From Zygnema cylindricum (taxonomy: Eukaryota > Streptophyta > Zygnematophyceae > Zygnematales > Zygnemataceae): DNA of 64,000 nucleotides. A model generated the notes under the pieces. That model saw only the letters and a program-made list of their open reading frames with translations. It made no database searches and had not been told where the DNA came from. This document shows positions 1 to 9,884 of the stretch, piece by piece (the first letter of the stretch is position 1; every line of letters starts with the position of its first letter). The DNA lies in the NCBI GenBank assembly GCA_037447655.1, contig JBBHKE010001767.1, positions 62,001 through 126,000 of the forward strand. The letters run 5' to 3'. The position numbers and the translations under genes are program-made.

Positions 1-1658
1 GAAATAGAGATTTGCTAGATCTCTTCTGCTATATCTGTGGAACTGTTAAACAGTTTCACCGGAGAGGATATAGCATACACAGGGTAGCAACCCAACACCG
101 GAACATATGTCTTCCATCAGTTCCATAAATCCAAAAGAACCAACACTTTGTTTCCTTCGGGATTGTCGGGGTCCGGAACGGTACATTGTTCTTTCCACAC
201 GCTTAAACCCATATTCAGCTGTCTCCAACTTGTCATTCCCAACAGAATTTCAAATTGAGTTCCTTCGACAACTAAGAAGGGAAGCACAATTTTCACCCAT
301 TGGCCTGCGTCATCGGGAAATTCGATTTCCATGGCTTTGATAATTCCATGGACTTGCTGACTGCCGCTGTTGACGGTGCATAGGTAGATGTTACTTGGGC
401 AGATTTCTGGCCGGAGTTCCTCGGGCATTTTGTGCAAAGTGGAGGTTGTGATGAGGTTGGGAAGCGCTCTGATGTCGACCACAGCGTCCTGGTATCCTCC
501 GTACCCTTTGAGTCTGAAGTTCCCCGTTTGGTTCAGTATAAAAGCCACGGATAAGGCTCTGTAGTCCCTATCGACCATAGGGGTTTTCGGATCTGTAGAC
601 AGAAATACTGGGGTCGTTGGAGTTGCCCTGTCAAAGTTTTCCCTTCCCGAGTGGATCTCTTCTCCCAATGCCTGAATGAGGATTTATTCGGGTAGGTTGT
701 GGGAGGATGCTAGAGTCTTGACGTGGGTAAATGCATATGACATGAGGTGTCTGACTAGCATGACAGCCGACTTGGAGGAAGCAAGGGGAGCTTTCGGTGA
801 AGATGTGGGGGAATCTGGTTCCTGCGGATCCTGATCCTTTCCTTCCTTCTCGTCATTCTAGGAGTAGGAATCTGGGACTGGTGGAGTATTGGGAGTGTCA
901 TTTTCCGAGAGTTCTGCCATGTATCTCTCAAACCAGTCCTGATTGTCTTTTTTCTCTCTTTCCATTGACTCTTTTTCCCGTTTTTGTTTCTCGCTCTGGT
1001 AGTTTTTGAAACCGGGAGGCAGTTTAGGTTTGGTACGTAGAGATGGCGGATGAGCCGGTTTGATCCCGAGGCCGAAGTCGCTGTTAAGGATCACCGCCTG
1101 AGGAGTAAATGACAAAGGCCCGATAACCTTCCTGTTGTGGTCCCTCTGACCCATTTTCTACTTGTCTCTCCTTTTCTCCGAGGTGAAATTGCGGAGTTGT
1201 CGACGTTTATCTCCCACCCCTACATTCTAGGCTCCGAACAGGAAAGTTCGTGCATAGTGGGCGCTTGGGGGTTCCAAATCCCAGCCCATTAAATTGTCAT
1301 TGTTAGCATCCGCTGTGCTTTGAAGGTCAAGCTCCGCGAGTTTTTGTAACAACTCCTATTTATGTTTTTGGAGTCATTGTGCTGTCGTGAGAGGAGTAGG
1401 CCATGAAGGAGATCCCAAGCGGAGGGCAATTAACTTTGCAGCCATTGCGGCTAGTTGCTGACTCTGCTGCTGGATGATGATCTCCGGTGTAAGTCTGGTC
1501 GAGGCCATCGGGGCTTGTTTTAGTTCTTCTTGGGTAAGAAAAATTCTGCGTCCCAAATGATAGAGAAGTTGAAGTGGGAGAAGGTTGAGGACAGTTTCTC
1601 CTTCTCCAGTAAACAGGGCGAACTACATCATTTCTTTGGAGACCCCATTCTTTCAAAA

Positions 1659-1700
1659 ACATTGCGTTTCCTTATGCCCGATGAAACCACAAGCCTCACA
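1659..1700 (-). other. CCHC zinc knuckle 2 of Ty3-like Gag
   Basis: The minus strand encodes CEACGFIGHKETQC, a perfect CX2CX4HX4C nucleic-acid-binding knuckle. It lies about 90 codons downstream of a first knuckle, which is wide spacing for a Gag with two knuckles. Confidence 0.75.
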
Positions 1701-1966
1701 TTTTGTTCCTTCGGAGGTGTATTTGCTGCAGATTTCATATGATATCTGGGCGTCATCAAATTTGGGAAGTTTGATTTGTCGCAGCTAGGATTATGAAATT
1801 TTGGAGGTTTCTCCTCGGGGAGTCGGACAGTAGGTGTCCTTGGTTACTAGAGTCTTCTCCCCCCCCCTTCCCCTTTGAGCCTTTCTTGCAGCTTTCGGGT
1901 CCTTTCTGCACATTCCTTCTCCCATTCCTTTAACTTTAAGACTAGCTCCGATTTAAGTTTTCGGGT

Positions 1967-2008
1967 GCAGTGCTTCCACCGATGACCCGTTTGCTAACAA
2001 TTTAGGCA
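1967..2008 (-). other. CCHC zinc knuckle 1 of Ty3-like Gag, stop inside
   Basis: The minus strand encodes C-L-N-C-stop-Q-T-G-H-R-W-K-H-C. All four zinc ligands of CX2CX4HX4C are in place, but a TAG replaces the residue after the second cysteine. This shows decay after the element was functional. Confidence 0.7.
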
Positions 2009-2638
2009 ATTATAAACAAACACTCGGCCATCTGCTCCCATTGCCGGTTCTTACCCTATGTCACCCACTTGCTTCCCTTTAAGCTTCCGCAAAGCTTAAA
2101 GTTCAGCGTGTTCCTCCTCACTCAAGGAGGTATCACAGGCGAATCTTGCAAAATTTGCTCGGGCCTTGCCGGTCACGGCCTTCTCCTTTGCCTCACTGTG
2201 GACAAAGTGGTCGTACAACTTCATCGCCACCAGCAAAATGTCTTTTGCGGAGGGATTGATGTCCTAAATTGCCTGTCCGGCAATCGAATTATCCAGGGCA
2301 GTCTGCTCTAACAACCCAAAGGAATTACGGACGGCGATGAAATATTTTGTTGCCATCCTCGGAAGGTTAATAATTGACAGCTTCGTTTTCTGACAAAGGT
2401 TGGATTGTCGGTTGAAGAGAGTCTGTGGAGTCTCGTTCTTCAAACAACGGAATTCCGTGAATTCCTTGATCGCAGATTCATTCCTCTCCGTGTAGAGGAG
2501 CCTCCAGATGTTCAACAAAGTAATACAAGGGTTGGGATTGGCAACCATGTGAGTTGCCGTTTGGGCGGTCTGGATGGCTTGCAGCTGGTTTACATAGGCT
2601 CTTCCTTGGGCCTTTAGTTTCATGTCATCTGTGAAGGT

Positions 2639-2773
2639 TGTTGAAATTAGTAGATTTCTATAGTATTTTCTAGGTTTAAATATGCTAGTATAAAACAAAA
2701 AGAAAAGAACGGGAAGCATGCTTCCACCTCCTCTCTCTATCCCCCATACTTGTTCAAGTCACTGAAGGATAGT
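2639..2773 (+). mobile_element. copia LTR fragment, first 135 bp
   Basis: The segment starts TGTTGAAATTAGTAGATTTC and follows the beginning of the LTR at 11303 closely through the CACTGAAGGATAG block, then stops matching. It abuts the Ty3-like Gag at its left edge, so it marks an insertion or rearrangement breakpoint in that older element. Confidence 0.8.
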
Positions 2774-3530
2774 GTAAATCACGCGCTAGACGACTCAACG
2801 CTTTAGTGGACAGTTAGTAGTGGAATTTGTAGTTTTGGTTTGTATCCAGTACAAATTTTTTTATGTACGGTTGTTTAGTTGTTTTGTTAGTTGTTCGTAC
2901 TTTTGTTTTGTGCGGTCGGCGCCGCTTGATTAGCGCACCTGTTGAGCGACCATAGTACTTGTGTATCTACTTGTCGGACTCATAATTCTATATGAGATGG
3001 ATTGGCGAACGCCATAAAATCATACGCGATATAAAAGATCAATACATTGATGTGAAAAAATGACTTAAATTTGGGATGATTTCCTTATGTGAGAAAAGTC
3101 CTTGATATAAAAATCACAAAGTGCTAATTATGGTGTCTAAGTGTGCTTTAGTGCATTCTAACATTATTATCCTAATCTTGATTGTAATGAATGTGTTTCA
3201 CATTTTAACGGATTGTTTTACGGAGGCCGTGTACAACGTAAGGGAGACCTAATTTAAAGAAGTAGATTCGGACGACAAGATTGAAAAAAAATGTATGGAG
3301 TCACAACCAAAGATATTAATGAAAGTAAATCAAACATGAATATAAAAGAAAAGTATGACAAAAATTAAAGGACGAACAAACCGGCGTGCAAAAAACTTAT
3401 ATGTAGAACGTCAAGTAAATGGATAGAGGACACCGAGACTTAAATGACCTGTAAGTAAGACGTCAAATAAAAGATAGAGGGGACAAACACTAAAGGACTT
3501 TGTGACACGCCACCTCAAGCGAAAACTAGG
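2774..3530. other. AT-rich intergenic stretch, no gene seen
   Basis: No coding pattern, repeat family or RNA gene is recognised here. The stretch contains several GTAC-containing words (GTACGG, CGTAC), which recur throughout the window. Confidence 0.5.
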
Positions 3531-3672
3531 AATATGGTTCAAATCGAAAGAAAAGGAAAGTTAGGTAGGAGGATGAGGAAGACGAAGGCCAAAGGAGAAG
3601 CCAAGTTGTTCGAAATGAGGCTAATAGAGAGCCTTGGTGAGATAACCGACCACCTCATTCGCGAATTTTACA

Positions 3673-4271
3673 TTAAAAAATCAGAGTGTCATCCTCGACT
3701 TGCTCATAATAATAATGATATTGAATGTCAATGTGCTTTGTTCGCTTATGATAAACGAGATTGTGAATCAATAGAATGGCTGCTTGGGAATCGGAGAAGA
3801 TAGTACTAGGAGTCGAAAGGGGAAAACCGAGTTGGAGAGAAAAACTCGAAGTGAGAAGGTTACTTTGGCAGCGTGACAAACTGCCGTGTACCCGGCCTCA
3901 GTGCTAGAAAAAGCAATGGTGGGTTGCCTTTTGCATGACTAATAAAAAAACCCATTGGCGAAGACAAAACACGAGCTGGTGGAGGAACGGTGAAAAGGCT
4001 CATCTTAGGCCCAATATGAATCAACGAAACCAATTAGAGCAACGGTGAAAAGGCTCATCTTAGGCCCAATGTGAATCAACGAAACCAATTAGAGCACTAA
4101 AAACAGAGGACTATGTGAGTTAAAGGGTAGTGCCTTATAGATAATGAAAGACATGTTTGGCGGTAGCAAAATGATCGGAAAAGGGATGTTGCATAAATCG
4201 ACTAAATTTATGACAATCGTAGCAATGTTTGGGCGAGTGCATTGTATGGCATACATGAGAGCATTGACCAT
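3673..4271 (-). pseudogene. degenerate copia RT/RNase H fragment of a second copia lineage
   Basis: Minus-strand pieces in several frames match copia RNase H. One reads VNALMYAIQCTRPNIA, the (G/N)xLMYA.xCTRPDIA block at 4090-4265. Another reads PTIAFSSTEAGYTAVCHAAK near 3850-3925, the SxQP..A.SSTEAEY.A block. A third reads SDSQAAILLIHNLVYHKRTK near 3710-3790, the DSQ.AI..N.V.H.RTKHID block. Frames shift between the blocks, so this is a pseudogene. Its residues differ from the pol at 9885-11289, so it derives from another copia lineage. The 55-bp tandem duplication at 3986-4095 lies inside it. Confidence 0.75.
3986..4095. repeat. 55-bp tandem duplication, two copies
   Basis: Two head-to-tail copies, 3986-4040 and 4041-4095, begin AACGGTGAAAAGGCTCATCT and differ at one position (ATATGAA versus ATGTGAA). 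The duplication sits inside a decayed copia RNase H region and looks recent. Confidence 0.95.
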
Positions 4272-4359
4272 GGAGTGGTAAGTAGCATGAAGGGAGGGTG
4301 AGAGAAGAGAGTCATTTGCACGGAGAAGAGGAGCATTGACATCTAACTAAGTGGGAAGA

Positions 4360-4896
4360 GGAGAGCGCCCATTACGCGATCTCGGCACCCATCGTGGCCG
4401 TTCGACCAAATCTGACACTCAATTCTACCCGTCAAAAATATGTGCGCGGTATTTGTTTCGTCGTCGAAACAAATGCGCGGTGTTCGTTTCGCGAAGTACC
4501 GTAAACCGTACTATTCTAAACTGTATCTATGTACTAAGAATCTATTCGCGCCGTTAAATGAAATATCCTAATTCTAACTGTTTAAATAATTATGAAACCT
4601 CGTGTACACTAGCATAGTTCCTAGACTATAGGATAACGCTACTGGCTACCGGTAATTCTGACGGACAATAGGTAGGGTACCAGGATCAAATCCTGGGTCC
4701 GTCAATATCCTTTTGGTAAATCTACTAGAAACTACTCCTGTCTCTCTAGAAAGCCTAGGCAGCCATGGCTCTAGCTCCCTCTCTAGCCTTCAGTGGCAAC
4801 AACAAGTGTGGGGGCTTGGAGAAGGGAGTTAAAGGCAGACTGCCTGTACCTTTTTCCTATCCTAATATAGACCTAGAAAATACACAAATCTCAACA
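4360..4896 (-). mobile_element. truncated 3' LTR of minus-strand copia copy 1
   Basis: On the minus strand the LTR begins TGTTGAGATTTGTGTATTTT at 4896 and matches the full LTR at 7325-8511 down to about 4360. There the match ends beside the older copia fragment. It carries the LTR palindrome around TTTCGTCGTCGAAA (4456-4475) flanked by GCGCGGTATT-like direct repeats, and the nested hairpin at 4659-4704. Confidence 0.85.
4659..4704 (+). other. tRNA-like nested hairpin in copia LTR (copy 1)
   Basis: The outer stem TGACGGAC (4659-4666) pairs with GTCCGTCA (4697-4704). The inner arm CCAGG-ATCAAAT-CCTGG (4680-4696) has a 5-bp stem and a 7-nt loop, and it abuts the 3' strand of the outer stem directly. 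This geometry matches a tRNA T-arm followed by the acceptor 3' strand. A TTTT follows shortly after. No full tRNA (D-arm or anticodon arm inside the acceptor) is present. Confidence 0.7.
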
Positions 4897-4913
4897 CTCC
4901 CCTTATTTTCTAG
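4897..4913 (-). promoter_or_regulatory. polypurine tract of copia copy 1
   Basis: The minus strand reads CTAGAAAATAAGGGGAG directly before the 3' LTR start. The same tract precedes the LTR starts at 8511 and 11303. It is the expected primer site for plus-strand DNA synthesis. Confidence 0.85.
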
Positions 4914-6868
4914 TCTATTCTCTTTTCAACTCCCACACACAAAAAAAACAACGAACCGCTCCCCATTTTTCTTTCTTTTTCTTTTCCTTTCATAAAACTT
5001 TAAGAAAATACCCTCATATTTCAAAAGGTTTACTAGATGAGCTGAAATAAACATTCCATCTTGCTGATCACACATTTTATTTAGCATCCCACTTTTCATA
5101 AATCCGAGCAAAGATTTTATCCACCTCATCTCTTTTCCATCCACACAAAAATCGATTTCCCTCTTGCAGTTCAAACAGCCAGCCCTATCTCCAATCCGCA
5201 ACACACACCCAGATGGTATCCCTTTTACAGGCACACCTTCATAAATGGCATCACTCCCATTAGTGATGTCAAAGCCATTACCCCCCAAACTTATCCTTAA
5301 ATCAAGAGTCCCCACTAAGTTTCTCATAAAACCTACATCTTCTTTACTTATATTTTTATCCATGATACTCACCCCATTTTCTGGACTTTCCTCACTCTCT
5401 CCCATGGAATTCTTTCCACTATCGCTTTCTGACTTTATTCCCAAAATATATTTCTCCTCCCCTAAACCTTCCATTAAATATTTTCCTTCTCCCCTATCCT
5501 TTACAACCTCCTCTAGTTTACTTCTCACCTTTCCTCGGAACCCGTTGAAGTCTCTCTTTTCTACCAGTTTTCTGTTTCCAAATTATCTATGAAATTACCC
5601 TCATTATTTTTATATTTCCCTTTTTCAATTATGGATCCTAGATCTGACTTTCTCATTTCTCAGTCATACACTCTACACTCATTGACATCCTCAAGTACCT
5701 TCTCTTTCTTCACTTCCCTTATACCTCCAAAAGTACATTGTTGCTTTCGTGGAATTTCTGTGTGTTTTTCTCTCTTCTCCATTCTACCAATGTGTAGAAG
5801 CTCCAAAATTTCTTCATCCTTTTTCTCCTCTTCCCCTTCTTCCTCCTCATTCACATACCAACTTCTAAGTTCTTCCAAACAAAGACACTCCTCCATATAG
5901 TGACCCGGTTTCCTATAAGCGAAGCAAACCCCTTTTTTCAAAGCTCCGCTTTCTTTTCCTCTCCCTCTTTTTCCACCAAAGTTCTGATAAGGTTTACCTT
6001 TGTCTTTCTTACTTTGTTCACGTTTTTGTTTGTCACCGCCGTTCTTCTCATCACGCTTCCGCCAGTCACCACCAGGTGTAAATGCATTCACCCTGTTACT
6101 TCCCCAACGAAGCTCCAAAGTGCTTTCCCTCACAAGAATTATCCCCATGGTAATGCTCCGAGTCCATGAGGAGCCATCCATTCCCTGCATGCTGTAAATG
6201 ATGTCTTCGTACTCATATGGGAGTTTCATGATTAGTGTATTAATCTTTCTCTCCTATGATTCTACATATCCCGCACTAGCAAGCTCAACATATAACGCAG
6301 CAATATCATTGCAAAACTCTATCATATTATCGCCTTTATAAACATAGGTCTTTATTTCCTATTTTACTAACTGCTGCCTCTGTATAGTCTCACTCTTATA
6401 AATCTGAATTAGTGTTTCCCAGATTTCTGAATACTTGGTTAGATTTAAAAGAGTGATAGCTATGGACTTAGACACATATCTAAGTATGAGATGTTTTGCT
6501 ATAGTGTTTTTATATTCCCAAATTTTTTTGTCGTTTTCTTCAGTTTTTGGTTCAGTTATAACCTCCACAAGTTGAACCATAGCCGAGAGCCTAGCTCCCC
6601 TCACCATCGGTGTCCCTTTATCCTTCTCCTTTTTTCCCCCATCCATGGTAATGATTTTCCCGTCACCTTTCGTTGCATCCTTACTCCGGTTGGTTTTCTG
6701 GAAAGCCCCAGATGATTCTCCATAGTGAGTTTCTCCAAAGCCTGGTGGCGGACACCTCACTTGTCTCGAAACAATTCCTTATAAGTGCGTTTCGAAAAGC
6801 AATCTCTCCATCGTAAAACTCCTAGTAAGTGAAGTCTGTTCCATCAAACATAGTCACCATAGATGTAA

Positions 6869-6878
6869 GCCCATAACC
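6869..6878 (-). promoter_or_regulatory. primer binding site matching plant initiator tRNA-Met anticodon stem-loop
   Basis: Directly after the 5' LTR end the minus strand reads GGTTATGGGC. This is complementary to GCCCAUAACC in the anticodon arm of plant initiator tRNA-Met. Copia and Ty5 are known to prime from an internal cleavage point of this tRNA (half-tRNA priming), unlike most plant copia elements, which use its 3' end (TGGTATCAGAGC). The match is 10 nt and then diverges. Confidence 0.65.
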
Positions 6879-7324
6879 TAAAATTCTATGGGCTCCATTG
6901 CCACACAGAATTCGCATATCCAAAGAAGTTAATCTAGATAGTGTCTACTTTAACTTTATATAAACTCAAATGATTGACCCCTTGAAAATCAGAACCCCAT
7001 TACAACTTCACCCTTGTGAAATAAGACTTTCTATGTGCTCAGTTCCACCACAAATTGCAAAGTTAGAATATGAGTTTTGGATAACATTTCCCACTTTGAC
7101 TTTCCCTTAGAAACGTTGCCACCTTGGCAGGCAAAAACTCTAAAAGACTATACCCCAGTGTAGCGTGGACTCCCTTGAGTCCGCAGCAAAAAGAATCATT
7201 GAAAATGGTCAACTGAGTTAATAGATATGGTTAGCCAAAGTTAGCCTTTTATACGGATGCTCCCTGAGAGAGAGGTGGCTACCTACCAAAATATTCTAAG
7301 TCCTAAACCCCTCTCTAAACCCCC
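6879..7324 (-). mobile_element. truncated 5' LTR of copia copy 1
   Basis: These are the last 445 bp or so of the LTR on the minus strand, ending GAGCCCATAGAATTTTA before the PBS. They match the corresponding part of 7325-8511 closely. The first two thirds of the LTR are missing. The element abuts the full LTR at 7325. Confidence 0.85.
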
Positions 7325-8511
7325 TGTATTCTATGGGCTCTATTGCCACACAGAATTCGCAGGTCCAAAGGAAACTAATCTAGATATTACCGACTCGAAG
7401 TTAATATAAACCCAAATGATTAACCCCTTTACAATCAAAACCTCATTACAACTTCATCCTTGTGAAATAAGACTATGTGCTCAGTTCCACCACAGAATGC
7501 AAAGTTAGAATATGAGTTTTGGATAACATTTCCCACTTTGACTTTCCCTTAAAAATGCAGCCACCTTGGCAGGCAACCACTCTGACCGACTACACCCTTG
7601 TGTAGCCTAGACTCCCCTGAGTCCGCAGCAAAAATAATCACTGAAAATGGTCAGCTGAGTTGATAATTATGGCTGGCCAAAGTTTGCCTTTTATACAAGA
7701 TGCTATCTGGGAGAGGCCCAAAAATTCTAAGTCCTTCTCCCTCTCTAAACCCCTTCTACTGAAGTACAGCGCCAATCAAAGGAGTGTACCGTACATAAAA
7801 GTAGAGGTGTCGGAGTGCTTTTTTTACGGCAACTGTACGACAAGACCATACAGGTGACAACTGTCACATCCAAACTTGTTATCTTGCGTTCCTAAGATTT
7901 CGCAATCCTCGATTGCATTTCCACGTGTCATCCGGAGTGGCAGCGCAAAAAAACGCCAAGGCGGCCATTCTGCAATCCCGGCTCGTACCACGGCCGTCGA
8001 TTAAATCTGGCATTCAATTCTACCGGTTGAAAATATGTGCGCAGTATTTGTTTCACCGTCACACAAATGCGCGGTATTAGTTTCGCGAGGTACCGTAAAC
8101 CGTACTATTCTAAATTGTATCTTTGTACTAAGAATCTATTCGCGGCGTTAAATGAATTCCTCTACGAGTAGATGTTTAGATAATTATCAAACTCTACATA
8201 TCCTAGCACTAGTCCTAGACAAAACGGGCAAAGCTAACGGCTACGGGTTGTTTGACGGACGGTAGGTACCAAGATCAAATCCTCGGTCTGTCAAATACCT
8301 TTTTAGTAAACCTACCATTATCTACTCTTTTCTCTGTGGAGAGCTTAGGCAGCCATGGCTCTAGTTCCCTCGGCAGCCTTCGCTCTAACTCCCTCTCCAG
8401 CCTTCAGTGACTACAACAAGGGTGGGGGCTTAGAGAAGGGAGTCAGAGGCAGACTGCTTCTGCTCTTTTCTTATCCTAAATAAAGACCTAGAAAATACTC
8501 AAATATCAACA
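7325..8511 (-). mobile_element. full-length copia LTR (copy 2)
   Basis: The LTR starts TGTTGATATTTGAGTATTTT at 8511 and ends GAATACA at 7325, about 1187 bp with TG..CA ends. A TATA-like TTGTATAAAAGG lies in its distal part near 7690-7700 (minus sense), a plausible retrotransposon promoter. The nested hairpin is at 8251-8295. It is preceded by the polypurine tract at 8512-8528, so it is the 3' LTR of a minus-strand element whose internal part is mostly lost. Confidence 0.9.
8251..8295 (+). other. tRNA-like nested hairpin in copia LTR (copy 2)
   Basis: The outer stem TTTGACGGAC (8251-8260) pairs with GTCTGTCAAA (8286-8295), with one G-T wobble. The inner arm begins CCAAG, has loop ATCAAAT and closes with one mismatch. 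TTTT follows. Same location in the LTR as 4659-4704. Confidence 0.65.
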
Positions 8512-8835
8512 CTCCCCTTATTTTCTAGTCTATTTCCTTTCAAATATTACAAACAAATAAACAAACATTCCTTTCCCTTTTTCCTTTTTCTTTTCTTTTT
8601 CCTTTCATAAAACTTTAAGACAACACCCTCATATTTAATAAGGTCCATTAAATAAGCTGAAGTAAACATTCCATCTAGCTGATCATACATTTTATTTATC
8701 ATCCCACTTTTCATAAATCCGAGCAAAGATATTATCCACCTCATCTCTTTTCCATCCACACAAAAACCGATTTTTCTTTTGCAATTCAAATAGCCAGCCC
8801 CTTCTCGAATCTGTAACACACACCCAAATGCTATC
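8512..8835 (-). mobile_element. copia copy 2 internal tail, same fused pol remnant as copy 1
   Basis: The polypurine tract AAATAAGGGGAG is followed upstream by an open frame (8547-8835) with GCVLQIREGAGYLNCKRKIG and GKEMRWIISLLGFMKSG. These align without gaps to copy 1 (GCVLRIGDRAGCLNCKREID, GKEMRWIKSLLGFMKSG). The frame stays open through this stretch in both copies. It is cut at 8835 by the next LTR. Confidence 0.8.
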
Positions 8836-9878
8836 TGAAACTCTGAGACCTCCATAAGTCCTCAGAGTGGACAGCTTCCAAGAAGCCTCTAGGATAATCC
8901 TGACCCCTTTGTGTTTAAGCAAAAAAAATTGCCACCCTGGCAGACAAAAACTCTGACCACTTGCACCCCTGTGAAGGCAAGACTCCCCTGAGTCGATAGC
9001 AAAAATAATCTCTGAATTTTCTCCCTTGAGCAGTAAGTTATGGAGGGTCAAAGTTGACCTTTTGTACAGAGGCTCTCTAGGAGAGAGGGTCCAATCTCCT
9101 AATTTTTCTAAGTCCTATCTCTCTCACAGACTCTATCTACTGATGTACAGAACCAATCAGAATACAGTTCCGTACGCAAAAGTACAGCTGTCGATGTACT
9201 TTATGTACGGACATTGTACAACATGGCCTAAATGTCGACACATGTCATATCCAGATTCGGTGCCATAATCTCCGAAGATTCCACGATCCAATGTAATTTT
9301 GCCACGCGTCATCTGATGTGGCGATGGCCACAAATCGCCGAAATCTTCTTCCGCGATCTCGGTGCTAATTCCGGCCGTGCGATTAGAATCGAATTTAATC
9401 GTAGCCGTAATAAATACATGCGCGGTATCCGTTTCACTTACGAAATAAATGCGCGGTATTGATTTCTTGCATGTACCGTATTCCGTACTTATACATTACC
9501 GGATCTATGTATACCGTAAACGGTTATAGTTAAATGATTTATCCTACGTATCAATGTTTAAATTATTATCAAACTACATATTACGTAATGTTATTCCTAA
9601 AGTTAACGGCTAAGGCTACCGGCTACTCCTTGTGTGCCGGCCGGTAGGTACAAGGATCAATTCCTGTCGCCGGCACAATCCTTTTAAACAAATAAACCCT
9701 AACTAATATAAATTTCCCGTAAACCTCTGGATAGCCTAGGTAGCCATGGCTCTAGCTCCCTCTCCAATTTCTCAGTGTCTGCAACAAGTTTGAGAGTAGG
9801 AGAGAGAAGTTAGAGGTAGATTGCCTCAGCTTCTTTCTATATTTCTATTTAGACCTAGAAAATACTAAAAATGTACCA
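8836..9878 (-). mobile_element. diverged copia LTR (copy 3)
   Basis: On the minus strand it starts TGGTACATTTTTAGTATTTT at 9878 and ends GGTCTCAGAGTTTCA at 8836. The end matches the solo LTR at 26955-28136 better than copies 1 and 2. It is about 1043 bp. Flanking 5-mers (CTATC at left, TTAAT at right) do not match, so no target duplication is visible. Plus-strand copia RT begins almost directly to its right. Confidence 0.8.
9633..9677 (+). other. tRNA-like nested hairpin in copia LTR (copy 3, compensated stem)
   Basis: The outer stem is TGTGCCGGC (9633-9641) with GCCGGCACA (9669-9677), nine perfect pairs although both strands differ from copies 1 and 2. The inner arm retains loop ATCAATT with one bulged A in the stem. 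The paired changes suggest selection for structure. Confidence 0.65.
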
Positions 9879-9884
9879 TTAATT

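Larger units (their letters stand above)
1..2638 (-). mobile_element. Ty3-like retroelement remnant: Gag, two CCHC zinc knuckles, linker, aspartic protease
   Basis: Read on the minus strand, this is the 5' half of an LTR-retroelement coding region running off the left edge. A Gag-like segment lies at 2264-2638 (KEFTEFRCLKNETPQTLF and following). Two CX2CX4HX4C zinc knuckles lie at 1967-2008 (CLNC, stop, QTGHRWKHC) and 1659-1700 (CEACGFIGHKETQC). A charged linker with many E and K lies at 858-1154. A retropepsin-like domain lies at 117-668, where LPFLVVEGTQFEILLGM matches the usual ILG segment before the flap-proximal W. The active-site DTG is replaced by DIR in VVDIRALPNLI, and several stops and frame changes occur, including one inside the first knuckle. 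This copy is therefore dead. Its upstream part is cut at 2638 by a copia LTR fragment. No reverse transcriptase is visible here, so the Ty3 assignment is an inference from Gag and protease style. Confidence 0.65.
4897..6878 (-). mobile_element. internal region of copia copy 1: decayed gag fused to RT/RNase H remnants (internally deleted)
   Basis: Minus-strand order is PBS (6869-6878), gag start (MVTMFDGTDFTY near 6855, where a TAG replaces the usual W), gag body (6359-6760, TLLNLTKYSEIWETLIQIY), and a zinc knuckle (about 5885-5926, CFAYRKPGHYMEEC, second Cys changed to Tyr). A final open frame at 4926-5528 carries short matches to the end of pol: GEEKYILGIK recalls the RT block DLGEAKYILGIQ, and GKEMRWIKSLL recalls RNase H KELMWVKSLL. 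Protease, integrase and most of RT are absent. It therefore looks like a non-autonomous deletion derivative. A second copy of its tail lies at 8512-8835. Confidence 0.75.

Noticed and set aside
4659-4704. A real tRNA gene
   Set aside because: Only the acceptor and T-arm geometry is present; no D-arm or anticodon arm lies within the acceptor stem, and the same feature recurs at one LTR position.
5245-6197. Plus-strand Ser/Phe-rich frames
   Set aside because: They are the antisense of the minus-strand copia gag and pol remnant.
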